Source: DATFUL01 sp041499035
GTDB taxonomy: Bacteria > Patescibacteriota > Microgenomatia > UBA8517
Assembly: GCA_041499035.1 (NCBI GenBank)
Contig: JBGQJK010000012.1
Coordinates: 1 to 26,649, forward strand
DNA length: 26,649 nt
Reading direction: 5' to 3'
Below are positions 19,898 through 26,649 of this stretch, one piece after another. Each line of letters starts with the position of its first letter. Position 1 is the first letter of the stretch. The position numbers and the translations under genes were made by a program. Under the pieces are notes generated by a model. The model made no database searches and was not told where the DNA came from. It saw only the letters and a list, made by a program, of their open reading frames with translations.

Positions 19898-22285
19898 CTA
19901 ATGCCTGACGGTTGAGGCCCCACTATCAAGAATCGGATTCGGACTTCCTGTCGGGTTTGGCGCGGGGGGTGGTTGGCAATAATTGGCCGGGGAGTGTTCC
20001 TGCAAAAACCACTCGCTTTTTCCCGGACAGTTAATTTTTATCACACCGTCCGGGACTTTCCAGTCAATCGATGGTTGGTTTTCAAGAACCGCCGACATGA
20101 CCTTGTTCCAAATTGGGGAAGCTCCGGTTACGCCTGACGCAATCCTGCTCATCGGGGAGTTGTTGTTATTGCCTACCCATGTGAGAACCAGGAAGTTTTG
20201 ATTATAGCCGGCTGTCCAGTTGTCCCTTAGGTCATTGCTGGTTCCGGTTTTTACCGCCACTTCGGGATGACTCTTAATCACAAGGTATGAATTAAGGCCA
20301 AATTCCGGAGCGCGTGCATTATTATCTTTCAGGATATCGGTTAAAGTAAAGGCAACCCGGGGATCAAGAACAGCAGTTGTTTTTGGCGTGTTTTTTTCCA
20401 AAACCCTTCCTTTGTAGTCTTTAACCTGTAAGATAGGCATCAGGTCCGGCCGCCGGCCGGTGTTAGCTATTGTCGCGTAAACTTTGGCAAGATCGAGCGC
20501 GGTTACTGCACCACCACCGAGAGTTAAAGATAAACCAAATTTGCTTGGATCGTTCCATGATGTTATGCCCATCAGTTGGCCCTCTGTAATCATATTGGCT
20601 ACACCATAGCTGGCCAGAACTTTTACGGCCGGAATGTTTCTGCTCTGCGCGAGAGCGCTCCTGAGGGTAATATTCCCTCTGAATTGTCCATCATAATTGA
20701 CAGGGGAGTATGGTGGGGAACCGGGGGTTACGTAAGTAATCGGCGAGTCGTTAATAATGGTTGCGGGTGTATATGTGTGAGATAAAGCATAGGCATAATT
20801 GACGATTTTAATCGAACTTCCGGGCTGTCTGAGTCTTAGGGTTACATTTACATTGCCGTCGTTGGCAGCATCAAAATAATTTGCAGATCCCACCATTGCC
20901 AAAATTTCACCCGTTTGGGGACTCAGGACAAGAGCGTCGCCATTGCCGACACTTAAACCTTTGAGACTGCCGACTTCGTCGTGGACTATTTTTTCCGCCA
21001 GCTCTTCGGTCGGCAGATCTAAACTGGTTGTTACCTCAAGCCCCCCTTTAGCTACCACATCTTCACCATATTTCGCGACCAGGAGAGACCTTACATACAT
21101 AACAAAGTGGGGGGCTTTTATGCCACTTTTATTAGGTATGAACGTTAACTTTTCCTGCTTTGCTACCGCCTCTTGGTCCTGGGTTATAAATTTATTAATA
21201 ACCATTAAATGCAGAACCTCTCTTTGTCTTTCAAACCCTGCTTCCGGGTTTTGTCCATAAGGTGAATATAAGGTTGGGCTTTTAGTTAACCCAGCCAGAT
21301 ATGCGGCTTCGGCAAGGTCGATGCTGCCAACATCTTTTCCGAAATATTGAGCCGCTGCCTCTTCAATTCCATAAGCAGTGCCGCCATAGCTAATTTGATT
21401 CAGGTACATTTCCAGGATCTGGTCCTTGGTGTAGGTTGCTTCAACCTCAACCGACAAAACAATCTCCTTAACTTTGCGGGTTATGGTTTTTTCGGGTGTA
21501 AGGAGAACATTTTTTACTAGTTGTTGGGTAATGGTTGAACCGCCCTGTAATGACTTTGTTTGCAAATCCTGAACAACCGCACGCCCAATGCCTTTAATCG
21601 AAAAGCCCGGGTGATCATAAAATTCAGCATCTTCCGCAGCCAGCGTGGCGAGCCTAACGTGAACAGGTATTTGGGTCAAGGGGACTATGGTTCTATTTTG
21701 GTCTTTGTAAATTTTGTATAGCAGTTCGCCGTTTCTATCATAAATTTTTGTCGAAACTTGCTGATCCCTTTCTGTTAGTTTATTTGGGGACGGTAGGCTT
21801 CTAAAAATAAAGAAGTAAAAGTAAAAGGTTAGTGAGGCGACTATTATTACCAAAGTGATAAAACTAAGTCTTTTTTTGAGTTTGAGCTTTTGGAATCGGG
21901 AAACCTTTCTAACAAACAGTTTTTTTAGGCGGGATATGATTTTTAATTCAAAAAGGGAAATCCTGAGTTCCTCAAGCCTGATAATATTGCCGAAGCTTGG
22001 AGGCTTGATCCCCGGAAGAGTTATTTTTGGTAACTTGTCCGCAAATATCTTTTTTCTTCCTTTCTTTGACTTTGTCTTTATGCCTGTAAAAATCTTGGTT
22101 AAAGGATTTGTTAGCAGGTGGCCGATCATATAAAAAATAAAGATTATAGCTAGGACGAAATGGGAGAGTGTGAAGTAAAGGGGTCTACCGATCGAGGATA
22201 GTACCCGGGCTACAGCTTGGGTAAGGTTGAATGTTTCATTTTGGGCAAGTTGTTCATTTGGCTTCCGGTTCTGTCTTTTGGCCAC
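19898..22285 (-). CDS. Bifunctional penicillin-binding protein (class A, PBP1A type)
   Basis: The enzyme polymerises and cross-links peptidoglycan outside the membrane. The glycosyltransferase (GT51) domain spans about residues 175-380, with AAEDAEFYDHPGFSI (Glu218), GGSTITQQLVKN and KVKEIVLSVEVE. The transpeptidase domain spans about 440-735, with RQPGSSIK (Ser490/Lys493), SRN (548-550) and VKTGTSNDL (Lys679). Unusually there are two hydrophobic N-terminal segments (about 34-58 and 140-161) with a basic 80-residue stretch between them, where class A proteins normally have one. The C-terminus is a Pro/Ser-rich tail of about 30 residues. The start overlaps the upstream gene by 32 bases; a later start, removing the first hydrophobic segment, cannot be excluded. 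Confidence 0.93.
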   Translation of the reverse strand: MAKRQNRKPNEQLAQNETFNLTQAVARVLSSIGRPLYFTLSHFVLAIIFIFYMIGHLLTNPLTKIFTGIKTKSKKGRKKIFADKLPKITLPGIKPPSFGNIIRLEELRISLFELKIISRLKKLFVRKVSRFQKLKLKKRLSFITLVIIVASLTFYFYFFIFRSLPSPNKLTERDQQVSTKIYDRNGELLYKIYKDQNRTIVPLTQIPVHVRLATLAAEDAEFYDHPGFSIKGIGRAVVQDLQTKSLQGGSTITQQLVKNVLLTPEKTITRKVKEIVLSVEVEATYTKDQILEMYLNQISYGGTAYGIEEAAAQYFGKDVGSIDLAEAAYLAGLTKSPTLYSPYGQNPEAGFERQREVLHLMVINKFITQDQEAVAKQEKLTFIPNKSGIKAPHFVMYVRSLLVAKYGEDVVAKGGLEVTTSLDLPTEELAEKIVHDEVGSLKGLSVGNGDALVLSPQTGEILAMVGSANYFDAANDGNVNVTLRLRQPGSSIKIVNYAYALSHTYTPATIINDSPITYVTPGSPPYSPVNYDGQFRGNITLRSALAQSRNIPAVKVLASYGVANMITEGQLMGITSWNDPSKFGLSLTLGGGAVTALDLAKVYATIANTGRRPDLMPILQVKDYKGRVLEKNTPKTTAVLDPRVAFTLTDILKDNNARAPEFGLNSYLVIKSHPEVAVKTGTSNDLRDNWTAGYNQNFLVLTWVGNNNNSPMSRIASGVTGASPIWNKVMSAVLENQPSIDWKVPDGVIKINCPGKSEWFLQEHSPANYCQPPPAPNPTGSPNPILDSGASTVRH

Positions 22286-23189
22286 TGCGGTATTTTACCA
22301 CCTTAACTAGCTTTGTGCCTAGCCAGAACAGAGCAACTATAAGGAGTGATCCGATCGAGGCGTAAGCAAATATAGTTGTCCAGTAAATAAAGTTGTAGCC
22401 TGCCTGAGGAACCACTTCCGGCTGAGGAGTGTTCGGCTGGGGTTCCGGGGTTTGGCTTGAGGAATAGGATTGCCCGAACTTGCCGAGGTCGGCCATATAG
22501 CCTGGCGTCGGTGTTGGGGTTACAAATACAGTTGTGAGTAGGGTGTTTTGGTTTGGTGACTGGGTAGGTGTTGGAGTTGTGTGACTAGTCGGGGCAGCGG
22601 TCGGCTTTGGTGTTGCTGTTTTTGTAGGCACGGCATTTTGGACTATTGCCTGAGTTGGTGCGGGGGTTGGTGTATGGGTAGGAGTGTTTATTGGAGCCTG
22701 AGTTGGAGCTTGGGTAGGCGCCTGAGTAGGCGGGGTAGTAGGAGCTTGTGTAGGTGGGGTAGTCGGGGGGGTTGTTGGCTTGGGAGTAGGGGTGCGCGTT
22801 GGTGTGGGTACGGGGGTGGGCGCTACCGTTGGAGCGGGGGTTTGGTTTTGGGAACAAACGGTGCCCACGAAGTTTGGAAGAAGATACTTTGTAGTATTTC
22901 CTATATGGCTACCGGGGAGAATACTACTGACATCCATTCCACAAGGGTGGCCGTGATGGGGACTCCCCCTACTGCCCATATGGTAGATATCGCCTTTATA
23001 AACATACAAACACCTTGAGTCGGCGCTTATTTGAGCCGATGTAAGGCAGCTTTGGGTTTGGGCTTTACTCCTGATCGAAATTATTACTGCTATATTCGCA
23101 GCAAAAAAAATAATCCAAAGCTGGATCCCGTAGCGCTGAATTATTTTAAGTAATACTTTTAGATAGTCTTTTATGCTGTTTTTCTGCAT
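22254..23189 (-). CDS. Pro/Thr-stalk membrane protein with His/Cys-rich outer head, unknown function
   Basis: This 311-residue protein has a basic N-terminus and a hydrophobic segment at about residues 22-40. A small outer domain (about 45-110) follows, with four Cys and a dense His cluster, YHMGSRGSPHHGHPCGMDV, then LLPNFVGTVC. About 130 residues of low-complexity PTP/PTQAPTQ repeats form a stalk, and a second membrane segment lies at about 270-292 before a basic tail. The head could bind a metal through His, Cys and Met. The adjacent ferric-reductase-like gene in the same operon makes that worth considering, but no function can be assigned. Its ATG directly follows the stop of the 28-codon gene. 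Confidence 0.75.
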   Translation of the reverse strand: MQKNSIKDYLKVLLKIIQRYGIQLWIIFFAANIAVIISIRSKAQTQSCLTSAQISADSRCLYVYKGDIYHMGSRGSPHHGHPCGMDVSSILPGSHIGNTTKYLLPNFVGTVCSQNQTPAPTVAPTPVPTPTRTPTPKPTTPPTTPPTQAPTTPPTQAPTQAPTQAPINTPTHTPTPAPTQAIVQNAVPTKTATPKPTAAPTSHTTPTPTQSPNQNTLLTTVFVTPTPTPGYMADLGKFGQSYSSSQTPEPQPNTPQPEVVPQAGYNFIYWTTIFAYASIGSLLIVALFWLGTKLVKVVKYRSGQKTEPEAK

Positions 23190-23276
23190 TTAGCCTGACC
23201 CATGACCGGCAACTAAAAAATAGACTACGAGAATCCAGAACACAATCACAAATACGGCAATAATCTTTTTTAGCAT
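23190..23276 (-). CDS. 28-residue single-pass membrane peptide
   Basis: The frame reads MLKKIIAVFVIVFWILVVYF and then LVAGHGSG: a Lys-rich start, one hydrophobic helix of about 19 residues and a short polar tail. It fills the 97-base gap between two operon genes almost exactly. It begins 6 bases after the stop of the oxidoreductase gene and ends on the base before the next ATG. GGAGGAG or similar is not seen before it, so translation may be coupled. The fit and the membrane-peptide sequence argue that it is real; the role is unknown, perhaps a small subunit of the neighbouring membrane protein. Confidence 0.55.
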   Translation of the reverse strand: MLKKIIAVFVIVFWILVVYFLVAGHGSG

Positions 23277-23282
23277 AATGAC

Positions 23283-24587
23283 TTACGACATTGTAAACTC
23301 CTCCGTGTGAATTCTTCCTCTTTTAACCCCAAGTTTTACAAATTGTTCGGATAGACTTTTCATCATCGGAGGGGGGCCGCAAATAAAGATTTCTCTCTCG
23401 GGAACATCCCTACTGATATCAAAAACATTTTTTGCAGAAAGCCTGCCTTGGGTTTGCGAATAATAGGGGATAAATCTAAGTCCATCCCCCGATTCTGATA
23501 TCTTTGTCAGGAGCTTCAAATAAATTGTTTCGGCTCTATTCTTTGCCGAGTAATACAAATCGATCTGGTAGCCACTATAGTTAATCAGGCTTTTGGCCAT
23601 GCTGATAAAAGGAGTTATGCCGATTCCTCCCCCGATCCAAATTTGTTTTTTTATCGGATATAAAATATAGGAAAACCTGCCAAATCCACCCTCAACCTTG
23701 ACACGGCTTTTAATGCTAAGTTCCATAAGTCGTTTGGTGTAATCACCCTCATTTTTGACGGCAATCGTCAAGTAATTGTCGGTAGGGGAGCTTGTCAGTG
23801 AAAACGGATGGACTTCGTTTGATAAGCCTTTTTGTTCAAAGCCGATAAATATGAACTGGCCCGGCATGTAAGACAAGTTCTCTTTTTCCGGGGTCATAAA
23901 TATTTCTATGATCTTTGGGTTTAAGTAGTCGATCTCGTCTATCCGGTAATCCAAGCGGTTGATAAAAAACTTATAAAAGACGGTTCTATATAGATAAGGA
24001 ATAACTCCGAGCGAAACTATAAAAAGCATATAGTTGAAAAGGGCGGGGTTTCTGGAAATGTCACTCGGAACAAAGAAGCTATGGATAGCACCCAATATAA
24101 AAACAGCCCCTAGGAATTTATGCGTAAACTTCCAAAATTCGTAAGGCAGGTCGACGTAAAAGGTTAGGATAAGAAGAGTCATAGTTAATGCTAAGGATGC
24201 AATTCCAAGATCAATTGTCCAGTCGGTCCCGGGGAGTAGAAGTGCCGCAGCTTCATGTAGTGAGCTTGTAGCGTATGAGACCGCAATAAATAGCGGGTGG
24301 ATCATTAAAAGAATGAAGGCAATTCCACCCAGAATATGATGTGCTTTGTAAATGCGGCTCATGCCTCCAAAAAAATCTTCCACAAACGAAAACCTTCCGC
24401 TTAGGAGGAGGTCAAGCGAGTACATCGAAAGCCCGACAAGACCGGAAATTTCACCAAGGCTTATAAAAAAAGTATACGGGTTTATATATCTTAGACTGAA
24501 AGGGCTTTCCGCCAAATACCAAAATATAAGCGGGGACATGGAAATTGCGATCAGTATCGGCCATCCGAGCTTTGCTTTGAGTCCCAT
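23283..24587 (-). CDS. Ferric-reductase-like flavohaem oxidoreductase
   Basis: The 434-residue product combines a ferric-reductase-type membrane domain (about six helices, residues 8-215) with a cytoplasmic FAD/NAD(P)H domain. Two helices carry paired histidines fit for two haems: AHHILGGIAFILLMIHPLF and FTHKFLGAVFILGAIHSFF. In the C-terminal half, MPGQFIFIGF and HPFSLTSSPTDN bind FAD. WIGGGIGITPFISMA binds the nicotinamide nucleotide, and IFICGPPPMMKSL completes the reductase signature. It should pass electrons from NAD(P)H across the membrane to an outer acceptor such as ferric or cupric ions, or an outer redox partner. It is flanked in an operon by penicillin-binding protein genes and followed by a His/Cys-rich surface protein. 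Confidence 0.92.
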   Translation of the reverse strand: MGLKAKLGWPILIAISMSPLIFWYLAESPFSLRYINPYTFFISLGEISGLVGLSMYSLDLLLSGRFSFVEDFFGGMSRIYKAHHILGGIAFILLMIHPLFIAVSYATSSLHEAAALLLPGTDWTIDLGIASLALTMTLLILTFYVDLPYEFWKFTHKFLGAVFILGAIHSFFVPSDISRNPALFNYMLFIVSLGVIPYLYRTVFYKFFINRLDYRIDEIDYLNPKIIEIFMTPEKENLSYMPGQFIFIGFEQKGLSNEVHPFSLTSSPTDNYLTIAVKNEGDYTKRLMELSIKSRVKVEGGFGRFSYILYPIKKQIWIGGGIGITPFISMAKSLINYSGYQIDLYYSAKNRAETIYLKLLTKISESGDGLRFIPYYSQTQGRLSAKNVFDISRDVPEREIFICGPPPMMKSLSEQFVKLGVKRGRIHTEEFTMS

Positions 24588-24607
24588 ATATAAATATTAG
24601 CAGAGAA

Positions 24608-26649
24608 TTACTGTGTTAGGGGGTATTTGATGGTTGCAGACTCAGAGGCGATAGGGCAATTCATGCAGTAGAGAGCCCCGTCGGGATCTTTATAAATGGG
24701 TTTATTTTCCGTATGGGTAGTTTCGGGCGGGTCTTTTGGTCCGGCAAGTTGGCTTGTTGCGTTATTTATTTGAACATCCTGGTTTATTACAGGCTGCGCC
24801 GTTGGGGTCGTCCCTTTAAGAAAATATTCAAATCTGGTGGGGCAGCCTGGGTTGGCCGGATCACTTCCCGGTGCTCCACCGGTATCCGCGCAAACAGTTG
24901 CGCCAACCACGCCGTCGGGTTGATGAGGCCATGCGTGACCCGTTTCTGACGGGTCATATACCCCTTTTTCGGCTTTGTCGAGGGTTGCCTTAATTACTTT
25001 ATTCCAGATGGGGGAAGCTCCGGAAACCCCCGAAACTGCCCCGCTCATAACAGAATTGTCATTGTTTCCCACCCAGACGACAACTACTGCGTCGGCAGTG
25101 TAGCCGATTGTCCAGTTATCACGTCTGTCGTTGGTTGTTCCTGTTTTTACAGAAACCTCGGGGTGCCCCGTGATATTAAGGAAAGAGCTTGGTCCGAAAG
25201 CTGCGGTACGCGCGTTGTTATCCAGTAAAATGTGGGAAACCAAAAACGCGACTGACGAATCAAGAACTCTACTTCCTGTGAGCCTTAGCTTTTGAGGATC
25301 CGTTTGTTCCAGAACGTTGCCTTTCCAGTCGGTGACCTTGGTAATTGCAATAAGCGGCTGTTTAATCCCGCCATTAGCCAGTGTCCCATAGGCAACAGCC
25401 ATGTCATAAGGTCGCACCTCACCTCCACCAAGAGTAAGTGATAGTCCGTATTGCGAAGGGTCAGTAAATGTTGTTATGCCCATCTGGGTTGCAAAATTAA
25501 TAAAATTATCAAGTCCGTTAAGTGCAAGCACCTTAACTGCGGGGATGTTGTAAGAATTTCCTAGTGCAAATCGGGCTTCCACGAGTCCGTGGAAAGTTCC
25601 GTCATAATTAACAGGACAATAATCTGGCTGGCCTTGAACTTGAAAGCAGGTTGGTACGTCCGCAAGGGCGGAAGCGAGTGTAATCTTTTGGTCTCGAAGA
25701 GCCAAGGCGTAGTTAAGGGGTTTTATCGAGCTACCCGGTTGGCGCTTTGCCAGAACTACATTCACTTTTCCGTCTTCGTCCGTAGCAAAATAATTTTTTG
25801 AACCTACCATTGCCAAAATTTCACCTGTTGCCGGGCTTGTAACGATTGCTGCGCCGTTTCCAACACTCTGTTTTTTTAGTTTTCCTACTTCAGTCGCAAC
25901 GGCCTGTTGGGCAAAGTTTTGAATGTCCAGATCAAGTGTTGTATAGACTCTTAAACCCCCTTGTTCTACCATTTTATCTCCGTATTTATCGGCCAACTGC
26001 TCCTTAATCCAAAGTGCAAAATGTGGAGCTTGGGTGGGAGTAAACTGTGCGTAAACCAGAGCCTCGTTATCTGCTGCGTTGGACTCGGATTGGCTGATGT
26101 ATTTATTTGCAACCATTTGTTTTAAGACTTCTTCCTGCCGTGCTTTTGCAAGCTCGGGGTGAGCGCCAAATGGAGAATAAGTCGAAGGTCGTTGCGGTAG
26201 TCCCGCAATGAGAGCAGCCTGAGCCAAATCGAGCTCTTTTGCCGGTTTCCCGAAATAAGTTTCACTGGCTTCTTCGATACCGTAAGTGGTTCCGCCATAG
26301 GGAATTGTGTTTAAGTAAGTTTCCAGGATTTTGTCTTTGGTATAAATTCCCTCTACTATCATCGTGAGTATAAGCTCCTGTGCCTTTCGCCTTATAGTTC
26401 TTTCATCACTCAAAAGAGCGTTTTTTACGAGCTGCTGGGTAATGGTCGAGCCCCCTTGGAGCGAGTGTTTGAAAATTGTGTTAAAAATCGCCCGCGCGAT
26501 TCCTGAATACGATAAACCCTGATGCTTATAAAAATCTTTGTCTTCGATTGAAATTGTAGCTTCGGGGACATACTTTGGCAGTTCCGATAGGTTCACCGGG
26601 GACCTTCGTTTGTCGGTATAAATCTCATAAATCAATTTTTCGTTTCTGT
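24608..26649 (-). CDS. Bifunctional penicillin-binding protein (class A), 5' truncated by the window end
   Basis: The frame is open to the right edge, and the residues before the first possible start (RNEKLIYEIYTD) align with RNGELLYKIYKD of the paralogue at 19898. The N-terminus and membrane anchor are therefore outside the window, and a TTG at 26635 is not the start. The GT51 domain is visible as SIEDKDFYKHQGLS, GGSTITQQLVKN and LILTMIVEGIYTKD. The transpeptidase domain has RQPGSSIKPLNYAL, a GNSYN motif and VKTGTTNDRRDNW, all intact. The C-terminal extension of about 100 residues contains four Cys (VCADTGG, PGCPTRF, YCMNCP) and is unlike that of the paralogue. It probably leads the operon with the oxidoreductase gene, which starts 20 bases after its stop. 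Confidence 0.93.
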   Translation of the reverse strand, partial: RNEKLIYEIYTDKRRSPVNLSELPKYVPEATISIEDKDFYKHQGLSYSGIARAIFNTIFKHSLQGGSTITQQLVKNALLSDERTIRRKAQELILTMIVEGIYTKDKILETYLNTIPYGGTTYGIEEASETYFGKPAKELDLAQAALIAGLPQRPSTYSPFGAHPELAKARQEEVLKQMVANKYISQSESNAADNEALVYAQFTPTQAPHFALWIKEQLADKYGDKMVEQGGLRVYTTLDLDIQNFAQQAVATEVGKLKKQSVGNGAAIVTSPATGEILAMVGSKNYFATDEDGKVNVVLAKRQPGSSIKPLNYALALRDQKITLASALADVPTCFQVQGQPDYCPVNYDGTFHGLVEARFALGNSYNIPAVKVLALNGLDNFINFATQMGITTFTDPSQYGLSLTLGGGEVRPYDMAVAYGTLANGGIKQPLIAITKVTDWKGNVLEQTDPQKLRLTGSRVLDSSVAFLVSHILLDNNARTAAFGPSSFLNITGHPEVSVKTGTTNDRRDNWTIGYTADAVVVVWVGNNDNSVMSGAVSGVSGASPIWNKVIKATLDKAEKGVYDPSETGHAWPHQPDGVVGATVCADTGGAPGSDPANPGCPTRFEYFLKGTTPTAQPVINQDVQINNATSQLAGPKDPPETTHTENKPIYKDPDGALYCMNCPIASESATIKYPLTQ

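Noticed and set aside
22590..22830. Tandem-like DNA repeats
   Set aside because: They encode the PTQAP/PTP stalk in frame, with degenerate units; no regular spacer-repeat pattern, so not a CRISPR array or a non-coding satellite.
22581..23018. Plus-strand open frame rich in Gly, Trp and Arg opposite the stalk protein
   Set aside because: It is the antisense image of the PT-rich repeats; the composition follows from the repeat and there is no start signal.
26633..26635. TTG as the start of the right-edge penicillin-binding protein
   Set aside because: Residues before it (RNEK) align with the paralogue, and the membrane anchor is missing, so the gene continues beyond the window.
1..26649. Use of TGA as a sense codon (code 25 lineages)
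   Set aside because: TGA ends several clear genes (for example at 3207, 4148, 6525 and 13317) at the expected family length, so the standard bacterial code applies.

Overview
The window looks like a piece of a Patescibacteria/CPR genome, most likely of the Microgenomates type. This is inferred from the gene content. Genes are tightly packed, and several envelope proteins carry Pro/Thr-rich stalks. Central carbon metabolism is patchy: an archaeal-type triosephosphate isomerase, a shortened phosphoglycerate kinase, a split transketolase and a class I aldolase. One protein ends in a Cys-rich tail of the ACTQEAKICPDGS type that I recall from this group. TGA is used as an ordinary stop, so the recoded CPR lineages are unlikely. 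I see no tRNA, rRNA, CRISPR array or insertion sequence.

Left part (1-3341). A 5'-truncated phosphodiester glycosidase meets a minus-strand block. That block reads, in transcription order: cobalamin riboswitch, membrane-anchored DUF4430 (transcobalamin-like) protein, membrane protein resembling an ECF transporter S-component, second cobalamin riboswitch, and a 316-aa protein of unknown function with a C-terminal zinc-ribbon-like Cys cluster. This looks like a B12 scavenging module with an unknown B12-controlled member. Divergent from it are a small membrane protein and a 39-aa zinc ribbon.

Central part (3411-18105). Short plus-strand operons carry carbon-metabolism enzymes: glutaredoxin-tpiA-rpiB; pgk plus a membrane protein; a GH1 glycosidase plus a small membrane protein; gap, a LOG-family protein and the two transketolase halves; and class I aldolase, a PfkB kinase and a 2-hydroxyacid dehydrogenase. 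Together they cover the lower part of glycolysis and the transketolase/isomerase part of the non-oxidative pentose phosphate route. Minus-strand genes between them encode an alpha/beta-hydrolase-like protein, a GT2 glycosyltransferase, a small Cys-containing protein and a PsbP-like surface protein.

Right part (18119-26649). This is cell-envelope territory: a membrane-anchored class A beta-lactamase-fold protein, a polytopic membrane protein, and a minus-strand operon. The operon contains a penicillin-binding protein (cut by the window end), a ferric-reductase-like flavohaem oxidoreductase, a 28-aa membrane peptide, a Pro/Thr-stalk membrane protein with a His/Cys-rich head, and a second penicillin-binding protein.

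The most systematic regulatory signal is that many genes have a -10 hexamer (often TAGAAT, sometimes with TGn in front) ending 5 to 8 bases before the start codon. These would give leaderless or nearly leaderless mRNAs. In contrast, two small membrane-protein genes share a promoter and leader with a strong Shine-Dalgarno sequence. Convergent genes abut or overlap, in two cases sharing a palindromic stop (CTAG, TTAA), and no intrinsic terminators are visible.
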